Position numbers and translations under genes: made by a program
Notes under the pieces: generated by a model
The model's input: only the letters and a program-made list of their open reading frames with translations
Told to the model about the DNA's origin: nothing
Database searches by the model: none
Source of the DNA: an uncultured Acidobacteriia bacterium
GTDB lineage: Bacteria; Acidobacteriota; Terriglobia; Bryobacterales; Bryobacteraceae
Direction of reading: 5' to 3'
DNA length: 64,000 nucleotides
NCBI GenBank assembly: GCA_903923395.1
Contig: CAIXXM010000083.1
Coordinates: 123,128 to 187,127, forward strand
Shown here: in pieces, positions 34,327 through 43,988 of the stretch
Numbering within the stretch: position 1 is the stretch's first letter
Layout of the letters: each line of letters starts with the position of its first letter

Positions 34327-35496
34327 TTATAGATTTGCCAGCATCTCACTAATGGCCAGCAGGCCGATAGCATCGACATTTTCCTTGATGGGATAACGAT
34401 CCGTTCCGGCGTTCACCAGGAAACGCTTGTCCGGCTTGAGATCTTCGCAGGCAATGTAAAAACCTTTGTCGGGCTTGGCCGTCAGGCTCCGTTTGATTTC
34501 GAAAGCCCAGAGTCCATGACCGGGAATCTCCAGCAGCAGATCGATTTCAGCACCAGCAGCGGTGCGGTAGAAACTTGCCAGCGTGCGGGCCGGTGCAGCA
34601 GCAATCAAGTTCTCCAGGACAAAGCCTTCCCAGGACCCGCCGATGACAGGGTGTCCGGAGAGCGCCGTGAAATCAGGGATGCCCAGCAGTGCATGCACCA
34701 GCCCGCTATCCCGCACATAGACCTTCGGAGCCTTCACCAGCCGCTTGCCGACATTGCCGTGAAAGGGCTGTAGACGGCGTACGAGCAGAAGATCCGAAAG
34801 CAGGTCGATATATCTGGTCACCGTCTGGGCGCTGATCATTAAAGACGTCGCCAAACGGGACGCGTTCACCATCGTTCCCTGCTCGTGGGCCAGCATCGTC
34901 CACAAGCGTCCCAGCAGTTCCGCCGGAATGCGCGGGCCCAGCAGAGGAATATCGCGCTCCAAATAGGTGCGGATGAAGTCCTTGCGCCAGGCCAGACTGT
35001 CGGGGTCATCCGCCGCCAGGAAGCTGTCTGGAAAACCGCCGCGAACCCAGAGGGAGTTGATATCCGGGTAAGCCGCTGCGGTTTCGAGTACCGTCAAGGG
35101 CCCCATTTCCACATAAGCAATCCGTCCGGCGAGAGACTCGCTGGACTGCTTTAAGAGATCCATGGAGGCGGAACCCAGTACGAGAAAACGCGAATTCCGC
35201 TTGCCCTTGCGGCGGCCGCGGTCAATGATGCCGCGCAGGACTGGAAAGAGCTCTGGAACCCGCTGGATCTCGTCGAGAATCACCAGCTTGTCCTCATGGC
35301 TGTTTAGAAAGAGGGTGGGATCCAACAGCTTGGCGCGGTCATCCGGGGCTTCCAGATCGAGGTAGACGGAGGGAGTGTTTTCGAGGATCGAAAATGCCGT
35401 GGTGGTTTTGCCCACCTGACGGGGTCCGGTGATGGCCACAGAAGCCTGGCGGGCGAGGGCGGATTGGATGAATCGGATGGCTCGCCGGGGTATCAT
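34327..35496 (-). CDS. AAA_14/DUF4143 ATP-binding protein
   Basis: A 389-residue P-loop protein. Walker A is TGPRQVGKTTTAF (near residue 24-36), Walker B is KLVILDEIQRVPELF, and a sensor-like block SRFLVLGSASMDLL follows. The C-terminal DUF4143 part includes the block VYVRDSGLVHALLGI and then GSWEGFVLENLI and EIDLLLE. The family is very common, patchily distributed and of unknown function; it often behaves like a mobile or selfish gene. The ATG immediately abuts a 37-bp palindrome with an embedded promoter, so the mRNA is probably leaderless and possibly autoregulated. It ends just before the terminator of receptor 2. Confidence 0.92.
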   Translation of the reverse strand: MIPRRAIRFIQSALARQASVAITGPRQVGKTTTAFSILENTPSVYLDLEAPDDRAKLLDPTLFLNSHEDKLVILDEIQRVPELFPVLRGIIDRGRRKGKRNSRFLVLGSASMDLLKQSSESLAGRIAYVEMGPLTVLETAAAYPDINSLWVRGGFPDSFLAADDPDSLAWRKDFIRTYLERDIPLLGPRIPAELLGRLWTMLAHEQGTMVNASRLATSLMISAQTVTRYIDLLSDLLLVRRLQPFHGNVGKRLVKAPKVYVRDSGLVHALLGIPDFTALSGHPVIGGSWEGFVLENLIAAAPARTLASFYRTAAGAEIDLLLEIPGHGLWAFEIKRSLTAKPDKGFYIACEDLKPDKRFLVNAGTDRYPIKENVDAIGLLAISEMLANL

Positions 35497-35533
35497 CCTT
35501 GTATTTTATCCACGCTGCGGACAATTTACAAGG
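35497..35533. promoter_or_regulatory. 37-bp palindrome 1 with embedded leaderless promoter for the DUF4143 gene
   Basis: Imperfect inverted repeat: 15-base arms matching at 12 positions, 7-base spacer, ending exactly at the start codon (35496). On the minus strand it contains TTGTAA (35531-35526), a 17-base spacer and TAAAAT (35508-35503), a plausible -35/-10 pair. The predicted start of transcription falls on the A of the ATG. A protein bound to the palindrome would block this promoter. Confidence 0.7.
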
Positions 35534-35547
35534 ATCAAGACCGCAAT

Positions 35548-35584
35548 CCTTGCAAATTATCCATGCGGTGGATAATTTGCAAGG
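35548..35584. repeat. 37-bp palindrome 2, perfect inverted repeat
   Basis: CCTTGCAAATTATCC (35548-35562) and its exact reverse complement (35570-35584) flank the 7-base spacer ATGCGGT. It has the same 15+7+15 geometry as the copy at 35497-35533, and the centres are 51 bp apart. It lies between the ATPase gene and the 3' end of the Gfo/Idh gene. Confidence 0.85.
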
Positions 35585-35600
35585 TTGCTAAACCCAAAAC

Positions 35601-36944
35601 CTAGACGACCAGCTTCCAGGGTGCTCGATACTTCGCCTTCAGGAACGGCTTCACATCATCCTGCTTGACCGTCCAGTTGGCCTCATCCCAATCCAGAGTC
35701 TTCTTGTGGCGCATCGCCAGATTTGCCAGCAGACAGACCGTCGACGAGCGGACGCAGGTTTCGATTTCGCTCTGGGGCTTGTTCCGGGTCTTGATGCATT
35801 CGATCCAGTTCTTCCAGTGCGGCACGTTCATCTGGTTCATCTCGTTGTCGTTCTCATATTTGACTTCGAGAGCCTTCTGCTTGTCGCTGGCCGGAATCAC
35901 GTAGCAGTGGCCGCGGTTCACGAACAGCGTCGCTTCGGTGCCGTGGACGGTTGTACCGGCACCGAAATTCATGCCAAACATCGGCAGAGGGTTCGCGGTG
36001 CGGCTTTCATACCTGGCCAGGAACTTGGGGTAGTGGAACGTCGCGAGCATGGTATCCGGCGTCTCGCGGTTGTCGGTGACATAGTACTTTTCCCCCATCG
36101 CGGCGACCATGGTCGGCATGACTTCATCGAACATCTGGTGGAGGGGATCAATGAGGTGGACACCCCAATCCGTCATCGCACCGCCAGCGTAATCCCAGAA
36201 GTAGCGGAACGTGGGGAAGCCCGAGCCGAAATCAGGATGAGCCTTGTCTTTCACGCCCCAGCGGTTGAGATCGAAAGCAACCTTGGGCGCGGGCCCAAGC
36301 CACATCTCCCAGTCGAGATCGGTCGGAACGGGCGTCCCGGCGGGCGGTGTACCAAAGCCATTCTTGCCGGTGGAACCGCTCTGGAACGCATGGCAGAAGG
36401 TAATTTCACCCAGGATGCCGGACTTCACGATTTCGCGCGCCTTCTTGAAGTAGCCGCCGGAGCGCTGCATGGTGCCGGCCTGCACAATCCGCTTGTACTT
36501 GCGGGCCGCCTGCACCATCTTCTGGCCTTCTTCCACATACACGCAGGAAGGCTTTTCCACGTAGACGTCTTTGCCTGCCTTGCAGGCTTCCACGGTCATA
36601 TAGGCATGCCAGTGATCGGGTGTGGAGATGCAGACCGCATCCAGTGATTTGTCTGCAATCACATCGCGGAAGTCTTTGACGATCTTAGGCTGAAAGCCTT
36701 TGCGTTTAGCGGCGGCCTCATTCTTTTCGAGGGCCGGCTGGTAGACGTCGCAGAGCGCCGCGGGGACGATCTCCGGCACCTGCATGCCGTAACCGAGATT
36801 GCCGCTGCCCATGGCGCCCAAGCCGATGTAGCCGACGGCGACACGGTCATTTGCTCCTTTCACCCTGCCAGTAAACAGGGAGGTGGTGAAGGCGGCAGCG
36901 CCCACACCGAGAACATCTCGACGGGTAACAGGTGAGTTCGACAT
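35601..36944 (-). CDS. Tat-exported Gfo/Idh/MocA family oxidoreductase
   Basis: A 447-residue NAD(P)-dependent sugar oxidoreductase. The start at ATG 36944 gives a Tat signal (SPVTRRDVLGVGAAAFTTSL). The Rossmann fold follows (VAVGYIGLGAMGSGNLGYGM), then CISTPDHWHAYMTVEA and the family's active-site block KDVYVEKPSCV with its lysine. The C-terminal domain includes DWGVHLIDPLHQMF. Exported members of this family act in the periplasm, often on 3-keto or other sugars, with a tightly held cofactor. It is 47 bases downstream of receptor 3 and likely co-transcribed with it. Confidence 0.92.
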   Translation of the reverse strand: MSNSPVTRRDVLGVGAAAFTTSLFTGRVKGANDRVAVGYIGLGAMGSGNLGYGMQVPEIVPAALCDVYQPALEKNEAAAKRKGFQPKIVKDFRDVIADKSLDAVCISTPDHWHAYMTVEACKAGKDVYVEKPSCVYVEEGQKMVQAARKYKRIVQAGTMQRSGGYFKKAREIVKSGILGEITFCHAFQSGSTGKNGFGTPPAGTPVPTDLDWEMWLGPAPKVAFDLNRWGVKDKAHPDFGSGFPTFRYFWDYAGGAMTDWGVHLIDPLHQMFDEVMPTMVAAMGEKYYVTDNRETPDTMLATFHYPKFLARYESRTANPLPMFGMNFGAGTTVHGTEATLFVNRGHCYVIPASDKQKALEVKYENDNEMNQMNVPHWKNWIECIKTRNKPQSEIETCVRSSTVCLLANLAMRHKKTLDWDEANWTVKQDDVKPFLKAKYRAPWKLVV

Positions 36945-36991
36945 CGTTGGCAACTATATCGCAAGGATGCAGTTGTGTGAAGCAAGGTTTG

Positions 36992-39900
36992 TCAGTAATT
37001 CAACTTCATGGCGAAGCGGAGCTGGCGCTGGCCGGAAGAACTGGTGATATTCCCGAAACCGCCGCTGGTCACCGTCGCCGCAGGGTTGCCGAAATGCGGA
37101 GTGTTGGTGGCTCCGAAGGCTTCCGTGCGGAACTGGAGTTTAAATCGCTCCGTGATCCGGAACATCCGGAAGACGCTGGCATCGAGATTGAAGTAGCCGG
37201 GTCCGCGGAGGATGTTGCGTCCGGTGTTGCCGAAGACACCGGCACCGGTGGGAGCGGAGAAGGCCGCAGGGTTGAAGTACGGGGTGAGTCCACCGTAGAT
37301 TTCCACCGTGGGGAGAACCTGATTCGCCGTTTGAGCATTGCCGGGAGAATTCAAGGCAGTGGAGGAGGAAGCCACGGTGAACGGCGTGCCGCTGACCAAA
37401 GACATAATGCCGTTGATCTGCCATCCTCCGGCGAGCTTGCCCCAGAAGCTGTGGGTGAGCCAGCGCTGCCCGCGCCCGAACGGCAGTTCGTAGGTACCGA
37501 AGAACTTCAGGTTATGGGTGCGGTCGTAACCCGCAAGGGCTTTGTTGCGCTGGATCATCGGGGCCCAGTTCCAGCTAAGCGTGGAGTCACTGTTGTCGTT
37601 GTAATCAATGGCGCGGCTCCAGGTATAGGCCATCCGGAGGGACGATGCACCGCGGAAGCGCTTGATTGCCTGGGACTGCAGTGAGTTGAAGCGCGACGAA
37701 TTGAAGGGCTGGACGACATAAATGTCCGACTGGTTGCCGTAGAGCTGATAGAGCGGGCGGCCGGGATTGCCGCCATTCGGGATGGAAGCGTTGATATCCA
37801 GCGAGACGAACTGGCGAATCGACATCGTGCCCACGTAGCCGGCTTGAAAGTTCAAGCCATGGCCCATTTCCCGCTGCACCGTGAAGTTATAGGACTCAAT
37901 GTAACCCCGGCGGACGTTTTGCGGATAAGTGGTGGTGCCGAGATTGCTGGGAAACGGTAACTTACCAGAGGTGATATCCGGCAGATCCACCGGAGGAAGA
38001 CCGGTGGTAAGGCTACCTGCCGCCATATAACTGGTCTGGCCGCTGATTTGTTGGGAAATCACCGCTGGATAGGCGTCCCGCAGGTTACGGAAGTTATTGG
38101 GATCGACGCTGATGCCATAGCCGGCCCGGATGACAGTCCTTTCGCCGAGCCGGTAGGCTGCACCCAGGCGCGGGGCGAAGTTACCCCATCCCGCATTCAG
38201 CCCGGTATTTTCAGGCACGCCGCCCAAGCCACCCAGCAGCACGAGGTTGGTGGTGGGGTCATAACGGTCAAAGCCGAAGTGGTCACGGTGCGCGGGGGGA
38301 TAGTATTCATACCTCACGCCGTAAGTGATGGTCAGGTTGCGCCGGAACTGCCACTGATCACGGGCGTAGAGACCCAGCGATTTTTCCCGGACCGTACCGG
38401 GGCTGATGTACTGCAGATCTTTGCCCATCGATTGCGGCATGCCGAGCATGAAGTCCGCCCAGTCGTTGTACTGGTTGGCCGCTGAACCGCCATTCAGGGA
38501 AGTCATGCCGCCATTGAACCCGAAGCCGCCGCGGGCACCCCACTTCAACTGGGGCTCAATGTGGTTGATCTGCATATCCACAAAGTCAATTCCGAACCGT
38601 GTCGAGTGGTTGCGCTTGATCCAGGTCAGATTGCCGGAGAAAGTGTACTGGTTATCGCGGAAGCTGAAGGGGTTGGAGACAGCCGGATTGCCGAACGCCG
38701 TATAACTGCTCACGGAGAAGTAAGGATAACCGCCCTGCCAGATGGAACTGCCATTGGTGCCGGGGATCTTGAGAACATCCGAGCCATAGTTCTTATTGAT
38801 ATCCACATCCTGGCCGGAGATGCCCTGGCGCGTGAAACCGACGTTGCCATCCACCAGCAGCGAGGGAGTGATCGTGTATGTTCCGCCGGCTGCGGCGCTG
38901 CGGACAACGCCGCTGGAATTTCCCGGCTGAATACTGTTCATGCCGCTTCCGCCGCCCGTACCCAGTTGCGGAGGATCAAAGAGATTGTAAGGCAGCTCGC
39001 TGTAACGCGTGAACACCGTAACCCGCTCCGCAGGATTGTAATTGATCTTCAGGTCATAGTTATTCTTGTTCGCGAAGTAATCGCCAATCCCGAAATAGTT
39101 CGAGGTGGAACCGGTTCCCAGATTCGGCAGCGGCAGAAGCGCCGCCATCATCATCGCGGCGGGATTCAAACGACTGGCAGGGATCTTATTGCCGGGGAAT
39201 TGCGTACGGCCCGTGCCACTCACTGCTCCGGTCAGCGGGTCATAGATCTTCGTGGTGGTGAAACTGAAATCACCGCTGCGCATCTGCGCCAGGGGAACCG
39301 AGTAAGTGCCCGATGCCGCCTGGCGCTTCATGATCCGCTCCCAGTCCGCAAAGAAGAAGAGCCTGTTCTTGCGGATGGGCCCCCCAAACGTGAGGCCGAA
39401 CTGGTTGCTGATGTACTTAGGCAGATTCGGTCCTCCTTTATAGAAGAAATTCTTGGCGTTCAGTTTGCTGATGGTGTTATATTCCCACGCCGCGCCATGA
39501 TATGAATTCGTGCCGGACTTCATGGTTACGTTCACGGCACTCCCTCCAGCGAAGCCCTGTTCCGCGTCATAGTTGCCAGTAGAGACGCTCACCGCTTGAA
39601 TCGATTCGGCGGGAGGAACATAGGCGATGATCTCGGGCAGCCAGGGATAGCTGTTCACAGTGCCATCCACACGGGTCCCGTTGTTGTTATAGGAAGCGCC
39701 GTTGACGTTTGTGGCGAGAGCGCCTGTCGGATTTCCTGCTTCTGAGTGCGAAGCCGCTGGAGGTGTTACACCGGGCACGAGATCGAGAAGGCTTTGGAAG
39801 TTACGCGCTCCGCCCATGGGAAGATCCTCCACTTCCTTGCCGGAGATCTGCGTATTGACTTCCACGCGGTCCGCCTGCAGAGTGACGGCGGACGCGTCAA

Positions 39901-40246
39901 TCGTCACGCTTTGGTTCACCGCGGAAACACCCAGAGAAACGTTGACGCGGCGCTCCGTATTGGCATCCAGCTGGACGTTGTTCTCGACAGCGCTGGCGAA
40001 GTTGGGAGCGGAGATCGTCACCCGGTAAATACCTGGCTGGAGGTCCAACAGGGAGAAGACACCCTGCGCATCTGCCTGTGCCTGCTTTGTGACGCCGGTT
40101 TCTGTATTGACAGCCTCGGCCTTCGCGGATGGCAGCGCCAATCCGGATTTGTCAGTAACGTTGCCGGTAATGGAGCCATAAAGCACCTGTGCAGGAGCGG
40201 AGACAGCCAGCAACAGAGACAGCGCGATTAGAACAAGGACCCTCAT
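36992..40246 (-). CDS. Oar-like TonB-dependent outer-membrane receptor (3)
   Basis: A 1084-residue outer-membrane receptor starting at ATG 40246, which gives a signal peptide (MRVLVLIALSLLLAVSAPAQ); the open frame upstream of this lacks coding character. Carboxypeptidase-regulatory-like domain about 22-105 (YGSITGNVTDKSGLALPSA), plug about 115-230 (GARNFQSLLDLVPGVTPP), and a barrel ending LRFAMKLNY. The Gfo/Idh gene follows on the same strand, giving a receptor/sugar-oxidoreductase pair. It is divergent from the porin gene, with about 117 bases between, in which I see no clear site. Confidence 0.92.
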   Translation of the reverse strand: MRVLVLIALSLLLAVSAPAQVLYGSITGNVTDKSGLALPSAKAEAVNTETGVTKQAQADAQGVFSLLDLQPGIYRVTISAPNFASAVENNVQLDANTERRVNVSLGVSAVNQSVTIDASAVTLQADRVEVNTQISGKEVEDLPMGGARNFQSLLDLVPGVTPPAASHSEAGNPTGALATNVNGASYNNNGTRVDGTVNSYPWLPEIIAYVPPAESIQAVSVSTGNYDAEQGFAGGSAVNVTMKSGTNSYHGAAWEYNTISKLNAKNFFYKGGPNLPKYISNQFGLTFGGPIRKNRLFFFADWERIMKRQAASGTYSVPLAQMRSGDFSFTTTKIYDPLTGAVSGTGRTQFPGNKIPASRLNPAAMMMAALLPLPNLGTGSTSNYFGIGDYFANKNNYDLKINYNPAERVTVFTRYSELPYNLFDPPQLGTGGGSGMNSIQPGNSSGVVRSAAAGGTYTITPSLLVDGNVGFTRQGISGQDVDINKNYGSDVLKIPGTNGSSIWQGGYPYFSVSSYTAFGNPAVSNPFSFRDNQYTFSGNLTWIKRNHSTRFGIDFVDMQINHIEPQLKWGARGGFGFNGGMTSLNGGSAANQYNDWADFMLGMPQSMGKDLQYISPGTVREKSLGLYARDQWQFRRNLTITYGVRYEYYPPAHRDHFGFDRYDPTTNLVLLGGLGGVPENTGLNAGWGNFAPRLGAAYRLGERTVIRAGYGISVDPNNFRNLRDAYPAVISQQISGQTSYMAAGSLTTGLPPVDLPDITSGKLPFPSNLGTTTYPQNVRRGYIESYNFTVQREMGHGLNFQAGYVGTMSIRQFVSLDINASIPNGGNPGRPLYQLYGNQSDIYVVQPFNSSRFNSLQSQAIKRFRGASSLRMAYTWSRAIDYNDNSDSTLSWNWAPMIQRNKALAGYDRTHNLKFFGTYELPFGRGQRWLTHSFWGKLAGGWQINGIMSLVSGTPFTVASSSTALNSPGNAQTANQVLPTVEIYGGLTPYFNPAAFSAPTGAGVFGNTGRNILRGPGYFNLDASVFRMFRITERFKLQFRTEAFGATNTPHFGNPAATVTSGGFGNITSSSGQRQLRFAMKLNY

Positions 40247-40363
40247 GGGGCCGAATCCTATCACAAAAGCGTCAACAAGGGATCGCAGCGTTGCAGGTGA
40301 ATGGTCCAGCATGCAGGGTAAGCTTGTGTTCGGGCGCACTTTTTCGCGCGGATTGCGTAATTT

Positions 40364-41776
40364 ATGGAAGGCAAACCTATGTTCGGTTTCATTTGCTTCA
40401 GACAAAAATTCTTTTTGCAATGGAGCGCCGCGCTTCTTTTCGCAAGCGGCTTGCTGCATGCCCAAAATCCCGAAACAGAGACGGAACGGCGTTTCGCTGA
40501 GATGACGGCCTTGATTCAGAAACTCCAAGCCCGCGTGGATGATCTGGAAGCACGCCTCAACGCCCCAAAATCCACTGCGGTGGTGGTATCCACACCCGCT
40601 CCAGAGGCACCCGCTGCGCCGGCCGCTGCCGCAACTGCAGCGAGTCCGGCCAAGACGGACCTGCTGCGGGGCACCACAGTGAACTTCCTGCTGGATGGCT
40701 ACTACGGCTACAACCTCAACAAGCCTATCGGCAGGGTGAACCTTCTGCGCGCTTATGACGTGAGCAGCAATGCCTTCAGCCTGAATCAGGCCGCTATCGT
40801 TATTGAGAACGCAGCCGACCCGGAGCATGGACGGCGTTTTGGCGGGCGGCTGGATCTACAATTCGGCCAGGCCACTGAGACGTTGCAGGGCAATAATGCC
40901 AATGAACTCCGCCCCAATGTGTGGCGCAATGTTTTTCAAGCTTATGGCACGTACGTGGCACCGGTGGGAACAGGCCTCACCGTCGATTTCGGGAAATGGG
41001 CCAGTTCCCTGGGCATGGAAGGGAACTATACCAAGGACCAGATCAATTACTCCCGCTCCTACTGGTTTGACTTTCTTCCCTTCTACCACGAAGGTGCACG
41101 GGTCAGTTACAAGTTGAACGATGCTGTCACGGCCAATTACTGGATTACCAACGGCACGCAGCAAACCGAACCTTTCAATAACTTCAAAGATCAGTTATTC
41201 GGCTTTACGGCACAGCCTGGCAAAACCGTGTCATGGACGATGAATTACTATCTCGGCCAGGAGCACCCGGATGTTCTCTATCTTCCCGGCAACTCCACCC
41301 CCGGTCTTCCATCGCTGCAGGGCATTCCCTTTCAGCCCATCGCAAATGCTCCGAAAGGGAAGCTCCACATTCTCGATTCCTATGTGAACTGGCAGGCGTC
41401 ACCCAAGCTGAGCTTAGCGCTGGAAGGCGACTACTTAATCGAGCGCTTAACGACCTCTTCCGCGCCGGACCACACGGTGGGAGGTGCCGCCTATTCCAAA
41501 TACCAACTCACACCGCGGACAGCGATTGCCGGGCGCGCAGAATACCTTTCCGACCGCGGCGGGCTGTTCACCGGACGGACACAGACCATCAAGGAAACCA
41601 CGGTCACCTATGACCAGCGGCTCGGCGATGGCTTCCTGCTGCGTGAGGAATGGCGGCGCGACTGGTCGAATCATCCCTACTTCCTGACGGATACGCTGGG
41701 GATTCTCAAGAAGTCGCAGAATACGCTGACGCTGGGAGTGGTGTGGTGGTTTGGTTCGAAAGACGGAGGGTGGTAA
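40364..41776 (+). CDS. putative outer-membrane porin (OmpL-like, beta-barrel porin-2 family)
   Basis: A 470-residue outer-membrane protein (ATG 40364; 40379 is an alternative). After the signal peptide (ending GLLHAQ) a coiled coil (about residues 42-65, MTALIQKLQARVDDLEARLN) precedes an Ala/Pro linker. The barrel then begins (TVNFLLDGYYGYNLNKPIGR) with alternating aromatic strands, including FQAYGTYVAP and GLTVDFGKW, and ends VVWWFGSKDGGW. The coiled coil likely trimerises or touches peptidoglycan. It would admit small solutes. A strong convergent terminator follows. Confidence 0.85.
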   Translation: MEGKPMFGFICFRQKFFLQWSAALLFASGLLHAQNPETETERRFAEMTALIQKLQARVDDLEARLNAPKSTAVVVSTPAPEAPAAPAAAATAASPAKTDLLRGTTVNFLLDGYYGYNLNKPIGRVNLLRAYDVSSNAFSLNQAAIVIENAADPEHGRRFGGRLDLQFGQATETLQGNNANELRPNVWRNVFQAYGTYVAPVGTGLTVDFGKWASSLGMEGNYTKDQINYSRSYWFDFLPFYHEGARVSYKLNDAVTANYWITNGTQQTEPFNNFKDQLFGFTAQPGKTVSWTMNYYLGQEHPDVLYLPGNSTPGLPSLQGIPFQPIANAPKGKLHILDSYVNWQASPKLSLALEGDYLIERLTTSSAPDHTVGGAAYSKYQLTPRTAIAGRAEYLSDRGGLFTGRTQTIKETTVTYDQRLGDGFLLREEWRRDWSNHPYFLTDTLGILKKSQNTLTLGVVWWFGSKDGGW

Positions 41777-41782
41777 AACGGT

Positions 41783-41818
41783 GCGGGCCACAGCGAAAGT
41801 TGCTGCGGCCCGCCTTTT
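41783..41818 (+). terminator. Rho-independent terminator between the porin and transketolase genes
   Basis: GCGGGCCACAGC (41783-41794) pairs with GCTGCGGCCCGC (41802-41813), one mismatch, around a 7-base loop, then CTTTT. Read from the other strand the stem is followed by ACCGTTTTAC, so it may serve both convergent genes. Confidence 0.8.
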
Positions 41819-41825
41819 CAAGAGT

Positions 41826-43877
41826 TTACTTGCCGAGGACTTGGAGCGCCGTCGCGACGACGTTATCGACGGAGAAGCCGAACTGCTTCATGATCAGTTC
41901 GCCCGGCGCCGAAGCACCATAGTGGTCGATCCCGATCACAGCGCCTTCATCGCCAGCGTACTTGTGCCAGCCCATGGTGGATCCGGCTTCCACAGTGACT
42001 CGCTTCTTCACTGACGGAGGAAGGACGGAGGCTTTGTACTCGACATCCTGCGCTTCGAAACGGTCCCAGGACGGCATGCTGACCACACGGGCCTGGATGC
42101 CCTGTTCCTTGAGTTTCGCCTGCGCGGCAACGCAGAGAGAAACCTCTGAGCCGGTGCCGATGAGGATCACTTCAGGAGTGCCTTCCGCTTCCGAAAGAAT
42201 GTAGGCACCCTTGGCCACGCCGGGTTCCACGGCCGTCGAACGGTCCAGATGCGGCATGTTCTGGCGGCTCAGGGCGAAGAGAGTTGGGCCGCTGTGCTGC
42301 ACGGCAAACGCCCAGGCTTCCGCGGTTTCCGTCGCGTCACCGGGACGGAAGACAACCAGACCGGGAATCGCACGGAGACCGGCAATCTGTTCGATGGGCT
42401 CATGCGTGGGTCCGTCTTCGCCGACACCAATGGAGTCATGAGTGAAAACGAAGAACACTTTCAGCTGGCTCAATGCGGCGAGACGCACGGAGGGCTTCAT
42501 GTAATCCGAGAAGACAAGGAAGGTTGCTGAGAAGGGCAGAACACCGCCATGCGCGGCCATGCCGTTCACTGCCGCACCCATGGCGTGCTCGCGCACACCG
42601 AAGGCGACGTTGCGTCCGCCGTAACCCCATTCGCCGCCGACGGAACCCATCATGCCGGGGCCGCCGAAATCCGCAGGCTGGAAATCCCCCATGCCCTTGA
42701 GCGCGGTGTTGGTGGACGAGTTCAAATCCGCGGAACCGCCGATGATGTTGTGAATGCCTTTGGCCAGAGCGTTGAGCACTTCGCCGCCGGCCACGCGGGT
42801 GGCAACGGCTTTGTCAGTTGCTTTCCAGGTAGGCAGATGGGCATCCCAACCTTCCGGCAGCGTGCCTTCGATCGCGGCTTCCAATTCCGCTGCTTCGGCC
42901 GGGAACTCTGCTTTGTACGCGGCGAACTTCGCGTTCCAGGCGGCCTGCGCTTCGCCACCCTGTGTGAGGGCGGAACGGAAGTGGCTCAGTGCCGCATCCG
43001 GGACGAAGAACTTTTCCGTGGTGGGCCAGCCGAGATTCACCTTGCTGGCTGCCAGTTCTTCTTCCCCAAGCGGGCTGCCGTGGGAGCTGTAATTGTCCTG
43101 CTTCTTGGGGCTGCCGAAACCGATGTGGGTGCGGACCAGGATCAAGGTAGGCTTGCGGGTTTCTGCCTTGGCTGCTTCAATGGCGGCGGAGACTTCAGCA
43201 ACATCGTTGCCGTCTTCCACCTGGATGGTCTGCCAGCCGTAAGACTGGAACCGCATGGCCACATCTTCTGTAAAGCAGAGATCAGTGCCGCCCGCCAGAG
43301 TGATCCGGTTTTGATCATAGAGAGCGATGAGCTTGCCCAGGCGCAGGTGGCCTGCGAAAGAAGCCGCTTCCTGCGTGATGCCTTCCATCAAATCGCCGTC
43401 GCCGCAGATGGTGTAAACAAAGTGGTTGACGATCTCATGCCCTGGCTTGTTGTACTTTGCGGCCAGCCATTCTTCGGCGATCGCCATGCCAACTGCGTTG
43501 CTGAAACCCTGGCCCAGAGGCCCGGTGGCCACTTCCACGCCCGGCGTATGACCGCGTTCCGGGTGACCCGGAGTCTTGGAACCCCACTGGCGGAAGCTCT
43601 TCAAATCATCCAGAGAAAGGTCATAGCCCGTCAGATGCAACAGGCTGTAAATCAGCATGGAGCCATGCCCGGCGGAAAGAATGAAACGGTCCCGGTCAAA
43701 CCAGGTCGGGTCCGCCGGATTATGCTTCAGGTACTTCGTCCACAGAGTGTAGGCCATTGCGGCAGCGCCCATGGGCATGCCGGGGTGCCCCGAGTTGGCG
43801 TTCTGCACTCCGTCCGCGGAGAGGAAGCGGATGGTATTGATGCAGAGCAGATCGAGCGGTTGTTCAGCGGTAGACAA
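41826..43877 (-). CDS. tkt: transketolase
   Basis: A 683-residue thiamine-diphosphate enzyme of the non-oxidative pentose phosphate pathway. Typical blocks are present: [34 protein letters not shown], ThDP-binding [20 protein letters not shown], and in the pyrimidine domain [19 protein letters not shown] followed by RPGDA. Full length. The start is a TTG at 43877 with AAAGGA upstream; no in-frame ATG gives a better match to the conserved start. It diverges from the desaturase gene with a shared promoter region carrying a perfect inverted repeat. Confidence 0.96.
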   Translation of the reverse strand: MSTAEQPLDLLCINTIRFLSADGVQNANSGHPGMPMGAAAMAYTLWTKYLKHNPADPTWFDRDRFILSAGHGSMLIYSLLHLTGYDLSLDDLKSFRQWGSKTPGHPERGHTPGVEVATGPLGQGFSNAVGMAIAEEWLAAKYNKPGHEIVNHFVYTICGDGDLMEGITQEAASFAGHLRLGKLIALYDQNRITLAGGTDLCFTEDVAMRFQSYGWQTIQVEDGNDVAEVSAAIEAAKAETRKPTLILVRTHIGFGSPKKQDNYSSHGSPLGEEELAASKVNLGWPTTEKFFVPDAALSHFRSALTQGGEAQAAWNAKFAAYKAEFPAEAAELEAAIEGTLPEGWDAHLPTWKATDKAVATRVAGGEVLNALAKGIHNIIGGSADLNSSTNTALKGMGDFQPADFGGPGMMGSVGGEWGYGGRNVAFGVREHAMGAAVNGMAAHGGVLPFSATFLVFSDYMKPSVRLAALSQLKVFFVFTHDSIGVGEDGPTHEPIEQIAGLRAIPGLVVFRPGDATETAEAWAFAVQHSGPTLFALSRQNMPHLDRSTAVEPGVAKGAYILSEAEGTPEVILIGTGSEVSLCVAAQAKLKEQGIQARVVSMPSWDRFEAQDVEYKASVLPPSVKKRVTVEAGSTMGWHKYAGDEGAVIGIDHYGASAPGELIMKQFGFSVDNVVATALQVLGK

Positions 43878-43893
43878 AGTTTTGAATGATCCT

Positions 43894-43961
43894 TTCGCGT
43901 GTAATTTCCAATTCTATCGAAGAGCAGTGTGTTTCCTGCTGACAAAACTATTACACGCGAA
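43894..43961. promoter_or_regulatory. perfect 12-bp inverted repeat in the tkt/desaturase divergent promoter region
   Basis: TTCGCGTGTAAT (43894-43905) and ATTACACGCGAA (43950-43961) are exact reverse complements separated by 44 bases. Each copy therefore lies in the same orientation upstream of its own gene, 17 bases before the tkt start and 28 before the desaturase start. This is the arrangement of a shared operator for divergent genes. The regulator encoded two genes downstream is a candidate, by inference. Confidence 0.65.
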
Positions 43962-43988
43962 GAATCCGGTTTCCGGTAGTTTGGGTTT

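Noticed and set aside
38561..39505. 314-codon open frame on the plus strand
   Set aside because: Antisense to receptor 3; no recognisable domain.
40247..40828. N-terminal extension of receptor 3 by 194 codons
   Set aside because: The extension runs through the divergent porin gene and has no protein-like character; the ATG at 40246 gives a proper signal peptide.
42549..43889. 446-codon open frame on the plus strand
   Set aside because: Antisense to transketolase, which is complete and conserved.
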